A stretch of DNA of 64,000 bases from Alphaproteobacteria bacterium (GCA_040218575.1 JAVJRE010000003.1:310001-374000); one strand, 5' to 3'; numbered from the stretch's first letter, positions 8,903 through 26,384 are shown. Made by a program: numbers and translations. The notes: generated by a model not told the origin, from the sequence alone.

Positions 8903-9793
8903 TCAGACTCTGGCCTCGGTCAGTTTCGATACCAGAAAATCGCGGAACACGGCGACCCGCTTGGACCGTCGCAATTCGCTCGAATAAACGAAATAGGCGT
9001 CGATCGGCCGGCTGGCGTGGTCCGGCAGCAGGCGCACGAGATTGCGCGTTTCCGCCATATATTCCGGCAGGGTGACGATGCCGATACCGGCCAGGGCGGC
9101 GCGGTACATGCCGAAGACATTGTTGATCTGCAACAGCGGCTGGCGCGGCGACTTCCCCGTCACCCCCAGCTTCAGCAGCCAGTTGATATCCGGCACCGGT
9201 GGCTTGGAGGCGGTGCCGAACGCGATCAGCTTGTGATTGTCCAGGTCCTCCGGCGTCTCCGGCTTGCCATGACGCTCCACATAGGACGGCGCGGCATAGA
9301 TGTGATTGCTGAACGTGATGATGCGGCTCTGGATCAGGTCAGGCTGCTGTGGCCATTCCAGGCGTATGGCGCAGTCGGCGTCGCGCATTCCAAGATCGAG
9401 GAGCTGGTCGGACAAAATCAGGTTCAGGCTGATTTCCGGATAGAGCTCCGTGAACTCATGAATGCGCGGCACCAGCCACAGGGAGCCAAAGGCGACGGTG
9501 GTGGTCACCCGCAACTCTCCGCTGGGCCGGGTGCGGCTTTCGGTGATGAGCGATTCGGTCATCGCCAGCTTGGCGAAGACCTCATGCACTGTCTGGTACA
9601 GCAGTTCACCCTGCTCGGTGAGCACCAGGCCGCGCGCATGGCGATGGAACAGCGGCGTACCGAGGCTGTCTTCCAGGGTTGAAATCTGACGGCTGACGGC
9701 GGACTGGCTCAGGCCCAGATGCTCGCCCGCATGGGTCAGGCTGCCGGCGTTGGCCACCTCGTGAAAGACCCGCAGCCGGTCCCAATCCATCAT
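8903..9793 (-). CDS. LysR family transcriptional regulator
   Basis: A 296-residue LysR-type regulator. Residues 1-62 form the winged helix-turn-helix (LRVFHEVANAGSLTHAGEHL, then LSQSAVSRQISTLEDSLG), and residues about 90-290 form the periplasmic-binding-protein-like effector domain. It lies 93 bp downstream of trxB on the same strand, a pairing I recall from several alphaproteobacteria, so it may be transcribed with trxB and respond to redox or thiol state; that is inference. The first codon is ATG at 9793 with a second Met immediately after. The effector domain has no Cys placed like those of OxyR, so an OxyR-type peroxide switch is not supported. Confidence 0.94.
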   Translation of the reverse strand: MMDWDRLRVFHEVANAGSLTHAGEHLGLSQSAVSRQISTLEDSLGTPLFHRHARGLVLTEQGELLYQTVHEVFAKLAMTESLITESRTRPSGELRVTTTVAFGSLWLVPRIHEFTELYPEISLNLILSDQLLDLGMRDADCAIRLEWPQQPDLIQSRIITFSNHIYAAPSYVERHGKPETPEDLDNHKLIAFGTASKPPVPDINWLLKLGVTGKSPRQPLLQINNVFGMYRAALAGIGIVTLPEYMAETRNLVRLLPDHASRPIDAYFVYSSELRRSKRVAVFRDFLVSKLTEARV

Positions 9794-9886
9794 GGTGTGG
9801 CGGACCTGCGGTCAGGTCGGGGCGCGCGTTCGCCGGTTGTCATGGCTGTGTCGTCATGGCTGGGCCGTGATGCTCATGCGGCAGGG

Positions 9887-12918
<3,032 letters not shown>

Positions 12919-12978
12919 GGGCTCCCTCAGGCAGCCCGGCGCATACCGCGGCGTCGCGCACCCGGGTCATGGACCTGT

Positions 12979-13998
12979 TTAGCCATCGCCCGTCGCCTGT
13001 GCAATTGCCGCCGGTTGGCTGCGCTGGCGCAGCCGGTCGGCCACCGCGTCGGCCACCCGTCCGGTTTCGTCCGGCGGCGCATAGGTCCACGTCTCCAGCC
13101 GGCCCTGCCAGCGATGCACCATGCCGCTGGCGATGATCGCCTGGTGAAAGGCCCGGAAGCGATGATCGCTGCGGCGGCGCGGCAGGTCCAGCAGCCAGAC
13201 CGGTCGGCCGCTGGCCGTCGCCTCGGAAATCATCGATACGGAATCGCAGGTCACCATAACCGCGTCGGCCTGGCCCAGAATGGCGGCATAGGGATTGGGC
13301 GGCGTGCCATCCCAAAGATGGACACCATGCGCCGGCAACTGACGACGCAGCCGCCGGACGGCATCGGCCGGGGTGCGGCGCGATGGCGTAATGACCAGGC
13401 CTGCGCCGCTCTCGGCCAGAGCCGCCAGTTGCGCCGCCAGGCCATCGGCCGCCTTATGGTCGAAGCGGTAGTAGCGATTGGGCCCGCCCAGAAGCACCGC
13501 CACCAGCGGTCGGGGAAGCGCCAGTACGGCGGCCGGCGCCTGCCCTGCCGCCTGGTCCAGCCGGTCACGGGTCAGGTGATGTACCGCCGTTTGTGTGGTC
13601 AGCACATTGGCGCCGCGCAGCCTGTCATGGGCTGGCGCCACCACCAGATCGAAGCGGTCAAGCGGCAGTTTGGGATCCTGGATATGCACGGCCACGCTGG
13701 GTACGCCGCCCCGTTGCCGGCTCGCCAAGCGGATCGCTGCCGCCGCCACCGCGCCCTGCCGGCCGCACGACACCACCAGATCGGGCCAGGGGGCGGTCAG
13801 TCCGGGCCCGGCTACCACCCGCTCCAGCGACCGCGGCGCCAGTCGCGCCGGCAGGTGGCGCCACGGCCAGGCGAGGCGGATGTGGTGGGCCTCCAGGCGT
13901 CCTGGCAGGCGTTGCAGCACGGCCTCGGCGACACCGCGGGCCTGACTTTCCATGCCGGCCGCCCCTTCGGTGACGGTCCAGCAGATGATTGGCGTCAT
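12979..13998 (-). CDS. Mitochondrial fission ELM1 family protein (DUF1022)
   Basis: A 339-residue protein matching the bacterial relatives of plant ELM1: start MTPIICWTVTEGAAGMESQA (conserved 'G..Gme.Q..G' loop), LVVSCGRQGAVAAAAIRLAS, VAVHIQDPKLPLDRFDLVVAPAHD, then VLLGGPNRYYRFD and a C-terminal VTCDSVSMISEATASGRPVWLLDL. The two-domain pattern with a late DSxSMxxEA motif resembles GT-B glycosyltransferases, so a role in surface glycan or lipid synthesis is plausible but unproven. ATG 13998 is chosen because the longer frame runs into the operator-like repeats of the divergent lrp promoter. Probably an operon with the unknown 646-residue gene. Confidence 0.88.
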   Translation of the reverse strand: MTPIICWTVTEGAAGMESQARGVAEAVLQRLPGRLEAHHIRLAWPWRHLPARLAPRSLERVVAGPGLTAPWPDLVVSCGRQGAVAAAAIRLASRQRGGVPSVAVHIQDPKLPLDRFDLVVAPAHDRLRGANVLTTQTAVHHLTRDRLDQAAGQAPAAVLALPRPLVAVLLGGPNRYYRFDHKAADGLAAQLAALAESGAGLVITPSRRTPADAVRRLRRQLPAHGVHLWDGTPPNPYAAILGQADAVMVTCDSVSMISEATASGRPVWLLDLPRRRSDHRFRAFHQAIIASGMVHRWQGRLETWTYAPPDETGRVADAVADRLRQRSQPAAIAQATGDG

Positions 13999-14014
13999 GG
14001 CGACGGGCCCTGCC

Positions 14015-14057
14015 TTGTGCGAAATATTATTGTGCGAAACATTATTGCGCGCATAAT
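14015..14057. promoter_or_regulatory. Tandem 15-bp direct repeats in lrp / ELM1 divergent promoter
   Basis: Two copies of TTGTGCGAAAYATTA (14015-14029 and 14030-14044) in perfect 15-bp phase, followed by a degenerate third (TTGCGCGCATAAT, 14045-14057). They lie between divergent start codons, immediately upstream of an Lrp/AsnC gene. Regulators of this family often bind phased AT-rich sites and repress themselves, so this is probably the Lrp operator. Confidence 0.65.
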
Positions 14058-14086
14058 GACCCACAGGAAAGAAAGGGTATCGCCGC

Positions 14087-14611
14087 TTGTCCGATCTCGA
14101 TGCCACAGACCTCGCCATTCTGCGCCATTTGCAGGGTGATGGCCGCCTGACCAACGTTGACCTGGCCCGCCGCGTCGGCTTGTCGCCGCCGGCGTGTCTG
14201 CGTCGGGTACGGGCGCTGGAGCGGTCCGGCCGGCTGCGCGGCTACCATGCTGACGTGGACGCGGCGGCGCTGGGCTGGGGCGTCAATGTCTTCGCCCAGG
14301 TGGGCCTGTCGCGCCAGGCCGAACATGACCTGCGGGCGTTCGAGGCCCTGGTCACCGGCTGGCCGCAGGTGCGCGAATGCCACATGCTGGCCGGTCAGAC
14401 CGACTTTCTGCTGCGCATCGTGGCGGAGGACTGGGATACCTATCAGCGCTTCCTCACCACCAACCTGACGGCGGCGCCCAATGTGGAGCACGTCAAATCG
14501 GCTCTCGTCATCCGCTCGGCCAAGGTGCTGCCAGGGGCACCGGTGCCTGACCGCCTGGTGGCGGCCGACGGCGCGGCGGGTCGCTCGCGTCGTCGCCTCC
14601 GGCCGGACTGA
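14087..14611 (+). CDS. Lrp/AsnC family transcriptional regulator
   Basis: A 174-residue feast/famine regulator. Residues about 3-60 are the HTH (DLAILRHLQGDGRLTNVDLA, then RRVGLSPPACLRRVRALERSG), followed by the RAM ligand-binding domain (about 70-150; VRECHMLAGQTDFLLRIVAEDWDTYQRFL). The start is TTG at 14087: it gives the family N-terminus MSDLDATD and has a purine-rich ribosome site (GGAAAGAAAGGG) about ten bases upstream. The C-terminal 20 residues are Arg-rich. It is divergent from the ELM1-type gene across tandem 15-bp repeats, so it may control that operon (including trxB) as well as itself. Its ligand, presumably an amino acid, is unknown. Confidence 0.93.
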   Translation: MSDLDATDLAILRHLQGDGRLTNVDLARRVGLSPPACLRRVRALERSGRLRGYHADVDAAALGWGVNVFAQVGLSRQAEHDLRAFEALVTGWPQVRECHMLAGQTDFLLRIVAEDWDTYQRFLTTNLTAAPNVEHVKSALVIRSAKVLPGAPVPDRLVAADGAAGRSRRRLRPD

Positions 14612-14670
14612 ATGATTAACGCCAGCGGCCCCGCTTTCACTTAGCCAGCCTTTTCTCAGCCAGGCTTTCC

Positions 14671-15141
14671 TCAGTAAGTGATTTTCTTGATTTCATAGCC
14701 ACGGTGGCCGCGCGGCGTGGTCACTTCCACCGTATCGCCCACGGTCTTGCCAATCAGGGCGCGACCCAGCGGCGAGGTAACCGACAACAGGCCGGCCCTG
14801 ATGTCCGCCTCGTCTTCGCCAACCAGGCGGTAGCGGCTTTCCTGATCGGTGTCCTCGTCGATCAACACCACCGATGCGCCGAACTTGATGCTGTCGCCGC
14901 CCATCTTGTCGACGGCGATGACCTCGGCCCGCGACACCTTGTCTTCCAGCTCCGCAACCCGGCCCTCGATGAAGCCCTGCCGTTCGCGGGCCGCGTGATA
15001 CTCCGCATTCTCCGACAGGTCGCCGTGGCCCCGCGCCTCGGCGATGGCCTTGATGATGGACGGCCGCTCGATGGTCTTGAGCTGCTTCAGCTCTTCAACC
15101 ATGCGGTCATAGCCTTCCTGGGTCATGGGGACTTTCTGCAT
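14671..15141 (-). CDS. greA: Transcription elongation factor GreA
   Basis: A 156-residue factor that rescues backtracked RNA polymerase by inserting its coiled coil into the secondary channel and stimulating RNA cleavage. The coiled coil (about 1-80) has the two acidic tip residues in the conserved ARGHGDLSENAEYHAARERQ. The C-terminal FKBP-like domain contains SPLGRALIGKTVGDTVEV and ends GYEIKKITY. Start ATG 15141 (MQKVPMTQEGYDRM) has AAGGA upstream; the ATG at 15126 lacks a site. Downstream of carB on the same strand, with a 221-bp gap. Confidence 0.97.
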   Translation of the reverse strand: MQKVPMTQEGYDRMVEELKQLKTIERPSIIKAIAEARGHGDLSENAEYHAARERQGFIEGRVAELEDKVSRAEVIAVDKMGGDSIKFGASVVLIDEDTDQESRYRLVGEDEADIRAGLLSVTSPLGRALIGKTVGDTVEVTTPRGHRGYEIKKITY

Positions 15142-15362
15142 TGGCGACCAGGTCCTTCGGCAATAGAAACCCGGCCGGGCTTCCGCTGGAAACCGGCTGG
15201 GGGCTCTTGGTTCTGCGGCTCCGGCCGGGCATGCCCGTGGCGGAGCGGGCGCCATTGTGCGGGAGGCCGTGCAAGCCCGTCAATTATGTCGCCACGAGGT
15301 TTGCACCGGCCGGTGGGGGGCCGGTTACGGGCTGGTGATGCCGCTAACGGGCGGCAGGGCTC

Positions 15363-18603
<3,241 letters not shown>

Positions 18604-18620
<17 letters not shown>

Positions 18621-19782
18621 GCCGGTCCATGTGTTCGACGAAGCGCTGGAACAGATAGTGACTGTCCTGCGGGCCGGGGCTGGCCTCGGGATGATACTGC
18701 ACCCCAAAGACCGGCCGGCCTTCGACTCTGAGGCCCTCCAGACTGTGGTCGAAGAGCGATTCATGGGTCTTGATGACGCCCGCCGGCAGGCGATCAGCCA
18801 CCACAAAGCCATGGTTCTGACTGGTGATCTCGATTCTGCCGGTTTCCAGATCCTTGACCGGGTGATTGGCGCCGCGGTGGCCGTGATGCATCTTTTCCGT
18901 GCTTCCGCCCAACGCCAGCGCCAGCATCTGGTGGCCAAGGCAAATGCCGAAAACGGGCAAGCCGGCATCCAGCACACCCTGAATGGCGGGCACCGCATAG
19001 GCCCCCGTCGCCGCCGGATCGCCCGGCCCGTTGGACAGGAACACGCCGTCGGGGCGGTGGCGCAGAATGTCGTCGCTGCCGGCTGTCGCCGGCACTACCG
19101 TGACACGACAGCCGGCGCTTACCAGGCAGCGCAGGATATTGCGCTTTATGCCGTAGTCGACGGCCACCACATGGTGGCGGGTGCTGCCGGCGGTGGCAAA
19201 GCCATCCGCCAGACTCCAGCGTCCCTCGGTCCATTCATGGGTCTGCCCGCAGGTGACCGTGCGGGCAAGGTCCATCCCTTCCAGCCCCGGCCACGCCCTG
19301 GCCGCGGCCACCAGCGCATCCCTGTCGATCACGCCATCGGCAGGATAGGAGAGGACCGCTGCCTGGGCGCCCTGATCGCGCACGGCGCGGGTCAGGGCGC
19401 GGGTGTCGACGCCGCTGATCGCCGGCAGATTGTGGTGCAGCAGCCACTGGTCAAACGGTTGCGCAGCGCGCCAGTTCGACGGCGGGGTTATGGTTTCCCG
19501 CAGGATACAGCCCAGAGCGGCGGGCGTTGTCGTCTCGATGTCTTCGCCGTTGGTGCCCACATTGCCGATGTGGGGAAAGGTAAACGTGATGATCTGGCTG
19601 GCATAGGACGGATCGGTCATGATCTCCTGATAACCACTCATGGCGGTGTTGAAGCACAGCTCGCCGGTGACCGTGCGTCGGGCTCCGGCACCGACGCCCC
19701 AGAAGACCGAACCGTCAGCCAGAACCAATACCGCCGTTGCGCTGTTAGGGCGCGACGGGGCAGAGGCTCGGGCTTCTGTCAT
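18604..19782 (-). CDS. carA: Carbamoyl-phosphate synthase small (glutaminase) subunit
   Basis: A 392-residue glutamine amidotransferase that releases ammonia for CarB. N-terminal CPSase small-chain domain ([36 protein letters not shown]) and C-terminal class I GATase domain with the nucleophilic Cys in [16 protein letters not shown] and the catalytic His/Glu in [11 protein letters not shown]. Start ATG 19782 ([10 protein letters not shown]) is taken although the frame is open a little further. A sigma70-type promoter lies about 75 bp upstream. First gene of carAB; divergent from yqeY-dnaG-rpoD. Confidence 0.97.
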
Positions 19783-20093
19783 GCGGGCCTCGCAGGGCCC
19801 GATGGGCCGCGGAGTGAGGTGAGCCTGAAGCCGGATGGCCCGGCCAGGCGGCGCCATACATATTTGGCACCCCCCGTGGCGTCAAGCCGCTCGCCGGAAT
19901 ACCGGTCGGCCGGCAATGAACCCGCCGTCCCCGGCCTGTCGGCGGCGGCGGATTCTGCGGCGGCGGTCGGCCCCATCTGCCGCCAAATCCGCTATACTCC
20001 CCGGTTACCACATCGCCACTATCGGGATCGGCACGGCACAGGGCGACTGGCGTCCGTCGCAGGACCGCACGGCCTGTGTCCCGGGGAACGGAC
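19783..20093. other. Divergent intergenic region, carA / yqeY
   Basis: A 311-bp gap holding the carAB promoter on the minus strand (listed separately) and, on the plus strand, a TATACT hexamer at 19993-19998 that could be the -10 of the yqeY-dnaG-rpoD operon, though no good -35 lies 17 bp before it. No PyrR- or ArgR-type operator was recognised. Confidence 0.4.
19857..19885 (-). promoter_or_regulatory. Sigma70-type promoter of carAB
   Basis: On the minus strand, -35 TTGACG (19885-19880), a 17-bp spacer and -10 TATGTA (19862-19857). Transcription would begin near 19850, giving a leader of about 68 nt before the carA ATG. Confidence 0.6.
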
Positions 20094-20549
20094 ATGCTCA
20101 GAGCGCAAATCAGTGATCGGTTGAAAGTCGCCATGAAGGCGCGCGACACCATCGCCGTATCAACCCTTCGCCTGATTCTCGCGGCTCTCAAGGACCGTGA
20201 CATCGCGGCGCGAACGGAAGGCCATGACGCTGGTGTGGGCGACGCCGAGATTCTCGCCATGTTGCAGACCATGATCCGCCAGCGTCATGACAGCGTTGCC
20301 GCCTACGAGAAAGGCGGTCGCCAGGAACTGGCTGACCGCGAGGCAAAGGAAATCGCCATCCTGCAGACGTTTCTGCCGCGCCAGATGGACGAGGCCGAGA
20401 TGCGTCAGGCCATCGCTGTGCTGATCGCCGAGATCGGCTCTGACGGCCTCAAGGACATGGGCCGGACCATGACGGCGCTGCGCCAGACCTATGCCGGACA
20501 AATGGACTTCGGCAAGGCGAGTGCTATTGTCAGGGAACGGCTGGCCTGA
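20094..20549 (+). CDS. GatB/YqeY domain-containing protein
   Basis: A 151-residue YqeY-family protein. It is related to the C-terminal tRNA-binding tail of the amidotransferase subunit GatB: helical MLRAQISDRLKVAMKARD, LRLILAALKDRDIAAR, DAEILAMLQTMIRQRHDSV, and the end segment KDMGRTMTALRQTYAGQMDF. Its role is thought to involve tRNA or tRNA-dependent amidation, but it is not well established. ATG 20094 has GGGGAA about eight bases upstream; the GTG at 20076 would add six residues. It opens the conserved yqeY-dnaG-rpoD order. Confidence 0.93.
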   Translation: MLRAQISDRLKVAMKARDTIAVSTLRLILAALKDRDIAARTEGHDAGVGDAEILAMLQTMIRQRHDSVAAYEKGGRQELADREAKEIAILQTFLPRQMDEAEMRQAIAVLIAEIGSDGLKDMGRTMTALRQTYAGQMDFGKASAIVRERLA

Positions 20550-20666
20550 GGCTGAGGCGGTGCCTGCGCGGTCAGGCTGGCGGACCAGCAAGCGGCCAGG
20601 CAGATGGCCAGGTTGCCGGCGATTGCAGTGGGTCTGTTGTGCCTGGTCGGCCCACGGGGAGGGGTA

Positions 20667-22427
20667 ATGGCAGTACCGCGCGAATTCCTTGATGAGCTTC
20701 GCGCCCGGGCCGATCTGGCGGCGGTGGTCGGTCGCCATGTGCGCCTTGAGAGGCGAGGCCGTGAGTTCGTCGGCCTCAGCCCGTTCCAAAAGGAAAAAAC
20801 GCCGTCTTTCACGGTGGTGCCCGATAAGGGCTTTTACCACTGCTTTTCCAGCGGCAAGCATGGCGATGTCTTCTCCTTCCTCATGGAGGTGGAGAATCTG
20901 ACCTTCCGCGAGGCGATAGAGCGGCTTGCCGGCGAGGTCGGTCTGGAGCTGCCGCGCGAGACGCCGGAGGAGGCGGCGCGGGACAGTCGACGGGCCGGCC
21001 TCAAGGAGGCCAACGAAGCGGCGGCACGCCTGTTTGCCCGCCAGCTCGAATCGCCGGCAGGGGCACAAACCCGGCACTACCTGGCCGAGCGCGGCGTGCA
21101 GCCGGAAACCATCCGGACTTTTCGCCTGGGGCTGGCCCCGTCGTCCGGTCAGTGGCTGGCGCCTGCGCTGGAGGCCCAGGGCATTCCGGTGGACCTGGCG
21201 CTAGAGGCCGGATTGCTCGTGCGACCGGACGATGGCCGTGCGCCGTTTGACCGTTTCCGCCATCGCCTGATGTTTCCCATCACCGACCTGCGCGGTGACG
21301 TGATCGCCTTTGGCGGGCGGGCGCTGGGCGACGCCCCGGCAAAATATCTCAACTCTCCAGAGACCCCTCTGTTTCACAAGGGAGCCACGCTCTACGGCCT
21401 GGCCGCCGCCCGCCAGGCGGCGCGCGACCAGCAGGCGGTGATTGTCGTCGAGGGTTATATGGACGTTATCGCCATGCATCAGGCGGGGTTTGCGCACGCG
21501 GTGGCGCCGCTGGGCACGGCCCTGACGGAAGCGCAACTGGCGCTGCTGTGGCGCCTGTCCGATGAACCTGCCATTTGCTTCGATGGCGATGCGGCGGGGC
21601 AGCGGGCCGCCGCCCGGGTGGCGGAGCGGGCGTTGCCCCAACTGGTGCCCGGCCGCTCTCTCGGCTTCGTCTGGTTGCCGGCGGGGGAGGACCCCGACAG
21701 CCTGTTGCAGCGGGACGGGCCGGCGGCCATGAGCCGGGCCCTCGCCGCGGTAACGCCGCTGGCTGACCTGGTATGGCGCCTGGAGTGGGGTGCCCGGCCT
21801 CTGGAAACGCCTGAACAGCGGGCCAATCTGGAGCAGCGGCTGGATGCGCGGGTGGCGGTGATCGGCGACCGTCGGGTCGCGCATTGGTATCGGGAGAGGT
21901 TTCGTGAGTATTTGCGCGGCGCGTTCCCCTATGGCGCCCACCGCGCCGGCCGGCCTCAGGCGCGGTCGACGGGCCGCTTCGGTGAGCGCCCGGCCACGGC
22001 CGGCTTGCGCCAGCCTGTGGCCCTGCCGGTCGGCCGGCCCGATCTGGCGGTGCTGCGCCACCGCCAGATTGAGGGGCTGCTGGCGGCGTTCATCAATCAG
22101 CCGGCGCTGCGGGCGGAGCGGCGCGGCGATCTGAAACACCTGGCCATAGACGACCCGAAGCTTGACAAAGTGCGCCTGGAACTCGTTAATCCGGCCCTTT
22201 CCGGCCTTGACACTGACGGGCTGCGGGCCCACCTGACTGCATGTGGATGGCAGGAAGAGCTTGATCGGATATTAAGCCGGTCGGTCAATGAGTTAGCGGG
22301 ATTCGCCGCGCCGGGGACGCCTCTCGACGAAGCCAGTCGACGATGGCGTGAGGAATTGGCCTTCGCCAGTCGCCGTAAGTCTGGCGTGAAGGCGTCCGGG
22401 GGGACGCACATGCAGGTGCAGGACTAG
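20667..22427 (+). CDS. dnaG: DNA primase, zinc-finger ligands largely lost
   Basis: A 586-residue primase making RNA primers for replication. Residues about 1-100 are the CHC2-type zinc-binding domain fold, then the TOPRIM core (about 250-340, VIVVEGYMDVIAMHQAGF with catalytic Glu, and ICFDGDAAGQRAA with the DxD-like acidic cluster), and a C-terminal helicase-interacting domain. Family zinc ligands normally read C-x2-H ... C-x2-C; here the sites read GLSPFQ and YHCFSSGKHGD, so three of four ligands are Ser/Gln/Ser. Similar 'SPF...FSSGKHGD' forms probably occur in other alphaproteobacteria, so this may be a lineage trait rather than damage. ATG 20667 follows a strong GGGGAGGGG site. Confidence 0.96.
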   Translation: MAVPREFLDELRARADLAAVVGRHVRLERRGREFVGLSPFQKEKTPSFTVVPDKGFYHCFSSGKHGDVFSFLMEVENLTFREAIERLAGEVGLELPRETPEEAARDSRRAGLKEANEAAARLFARQLESPAGAQTRHYLAERGVQPETIRTFRLGLAPSSGQWLAPALEAQGIPVDLALEAGLLVRPDDGRAPFDRFRHRLMFPITDLRGDVIAFGGRALGDAPAKYLNSPETPLFHKGATLYGLAAARQAARDQQAVIVVEGYMDVIAMHQAGFAHAVAPLGTALTEAQLALLWRLSDEPAICFDGDAAGQRAAARVAERALPQLVPGRSLGFVWLPAGEDPDSLLQRDGPAAMSRALAAVTPLADLVWRLEWGARPLETPEQRANLEQRLDARVAVIGDRRVAHWYRERFREYLRGAFPYGAHRAGRPQARSTGRFGERPATAGLRQPVALPVGRPDLAVLRHRQIEGLLAAFINQPALRAERRGDLKHLAIDDPKLDKVRLELVNPALSGLDTDGLRAHLTACGWQEELDRILSRSVNELAGFAAPGTPLDEASRRWREELAFASRRKSGVKASGGTHMQVQD

Positions 22428-22533
22428 CTGGCGCGCCGGGGTGTGCGCCGGCAAGGAATTTGGCGGGCATGGCCCGCGTGAACACCGATTAATTCTTGGC
22501 CGGCGCTGACATGATCAGCCCGAAGGAGTGACG

Positions 22534-25185
<2,652 letters not shown>

Positions 25186-25211
25186 GTCACGACGCGGCGA
25201 TGTATTGATCG

Positions 25212-25241
25212 AGGGGTCGCTTCGCAGGCGACCCCTTTTTC
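25212..25241 (+). terminator. Rho-independent terminator of rpoD
   Basis: Perfect 9-bp arms AGGGGTCGC / GCGACCCCT around a 7-base loop, followed by a T-run, 27 bp after the rpoD stop. It closes the yqeY-dnaG-rpoD transcript. Confidence 0.92.
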
Positions 25242-25289
25242 TTGGGCGGCTTGTCCGGCGCGCTCGGTGCGTCCTGCCGGCAAAGGGAG

Positions 25290-25305
25290 CGTTTCACGTG
25301 AAACA
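25290..25305. promoter_or_regulatory. parS-like ParB binding site
   Basis: CGTTTCACGTGAAACA differs from the widely conserved bacterial parS TGTTTCACGTGAAACA at one base. The 14-bp core GTTTCACGTGAAAC is a perfect palindrome. It lies between the rpoD terminator and the GTG start of the next gene, 11 bp before that start. ParB nucleates on such sites for chromosome segregation, and they cluster near the origin. Confidence 0.8.
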
Positions 25306-25316
25306 CTGGTGGTCCC

Positions 25317-26189
25317 GTGCGGCTTAGTTTTCTCGGCACCGGCTGTCCGGTGGCTCATCCGGTACGGTTCGGCCCGGCCCATCTGGTGCGGACCGCGCAG
25401 TCGGCGGTTCTGATCGACTGTGGCTCCGGCGTGAGCCAGCGTCTGGTTGAAATCGGCTGTCCGGGCCGTGATCTGGATGCGGTGCTGCTGACCCACCTGC
25501 ATTCCGATCATATTGTCGATTTGTTCCAGCTCATTATTTCGTCCTGGCATCAGGGGCGGAGCCGGCCACCCCGCATCTATGGCCCGCGCGGCACCCGCCG
25601 CTATGTGGACGGGCTGATGGCGCTGTGGCGGCCGGAACTGGAGCAGCGCATCGCCCATGAACGGCGCCCGTCCGCGGTGGCACTGCAGCCAGAGGTGCAT
25701 GAGTTCACCGCCGGCCCCGTCGGTGACTTTACCGATCTGGCGGTAGAGGCGGTGGAGGTGGATCATAAGCCGGTGGAGAACGCCTTCGGCTTTGTTTTCC
25801 GGGGCGAGGGCGCCACGCTGGTTCTGTCCGGCGACACTGCGCGCTCGCCGGCGTTGATTAGCGCCGGCGCCGGCGCCGATCTGCTGGTGCACGAAGTGTT
25901 CAGCCATCGTGACATGCCGGTCATTGAGGGTGTTCGTACGGCTGAAGGCACGGCCAATGTGGCGCGCTATCACACGCTCTCCAGCGAAGTCGGCAAAGTG
26001 GCGCTGGAGATGGGGGCGGCGGCTCTGGCGCTGACCCATTTCGTGCCGCCGGCGGCCGACCGGGACGCCCTGCTGGATGAAGTGCGGCAGGACTTCGCCG
26101 GCCCGGTCATCCTTGGCGAGGACCTGATGACGGTTGATGTGGGCCGGCGCACCCTGGCCTGGGGTAATGCCCGCCTGTCTTATAGTTGA
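25317..26189 (+). CDS. MBL-fold metallo-hydrolase (RNase Z-like)
   Basis: A 290-residue metallo-beta-lactamase-fold hydrolase. It begins like RNase Z/arylsulfatase-type members (LSFLGTGCPVAHPVRFGPA) and has the metal-binding THLHSDHIVDL (HxHxDH). Further ligands are likely the Asp of LVLSGDTARSP and the His of LALTHFVPP. The start is GTG at 25317; no upstream ATG fits and the codon sits close behind the parS-like site. No exosite arm typical of tRNase Z is evident, so a small-molecule ester or sulfate hydrolase is as likely as an RNase. Monocistronic, between the rpoD terminator and a tRNA gene. Confidence 0.9.
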   Translation: MRLSFLGTGCPVAHPVRFGPAHLVRTAQSAVLIDCGSGVSQRLVEIGCPGRDLDAVLLTHLHSDHIVDLFQLIISSWHQGRSRPPRIYGPRGTRRYVDGLMALWRPELEQRIAHERRPSAVALQPEVHEFTAGPVGDFTDLAVEAVEVDHKPVENAFGFVFRGEGATLVLSGDTARSPALISAGAGADLLVHEVFSHRDMPVIEGVRTAEGTANVARYHTLSSEVGKVALEMGAAALALTHFVPPAADRDALLDEVRQDFAGPVILGEDLMTVDVGRRTLAWGNARLSYS

Positions 26190-26278
26190 GCGCCCTGGTT
26201 GAGCATCATGGCTGAGCGGCATGGTCGAGCGCCGGTCGCCCTCCCAACCAGGGGGTCATTGCGGCTATGCTGCCGCCG

Positions 26279-26355
26279 GGGCCCGTAGTTCAGATGGTCA
26301 GAACACGCCGCTCATAACGGTGTAGTCGCAGGTTCGAGTCCTGCCGGGCCCACCA
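26279..26355 (+). tRNA. tRNA with CAU anticodon, probably tRNA-Ile2 (lysidine)
   Basis: A 77-nt cloverleaf with CCA encoded: acceptor GGGCCCG / CGGGCCC, D-stem GTTC / GAAC, anticodon stem CGCCG / CGGTG with loop CTCATAA, T-arm GCAGG TTCGAGT CCTGC. The CAU anticodon fits elongator Met or Ile2. The acceptor stem has C4-G69 and C5-G68, the pairs by which TilS selects tRNA-Ile2 in E. coli, whereas E. coli elongator Met has U4-A69 and A5-U68. It is not an initiator, because it has a paired 1-72 end. Confidence 0.9.
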
Positions 26356-26384
26356 AGCTCTCCCGGGAGAGCCGCACGAAGCGC

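Noticed and set aside
26340-26384. attachment site at the tRNA 3' end
   Set aside because: No second copy of the tRNA 3' segment and no integrase gene were found in the window, so integration here is not shown.
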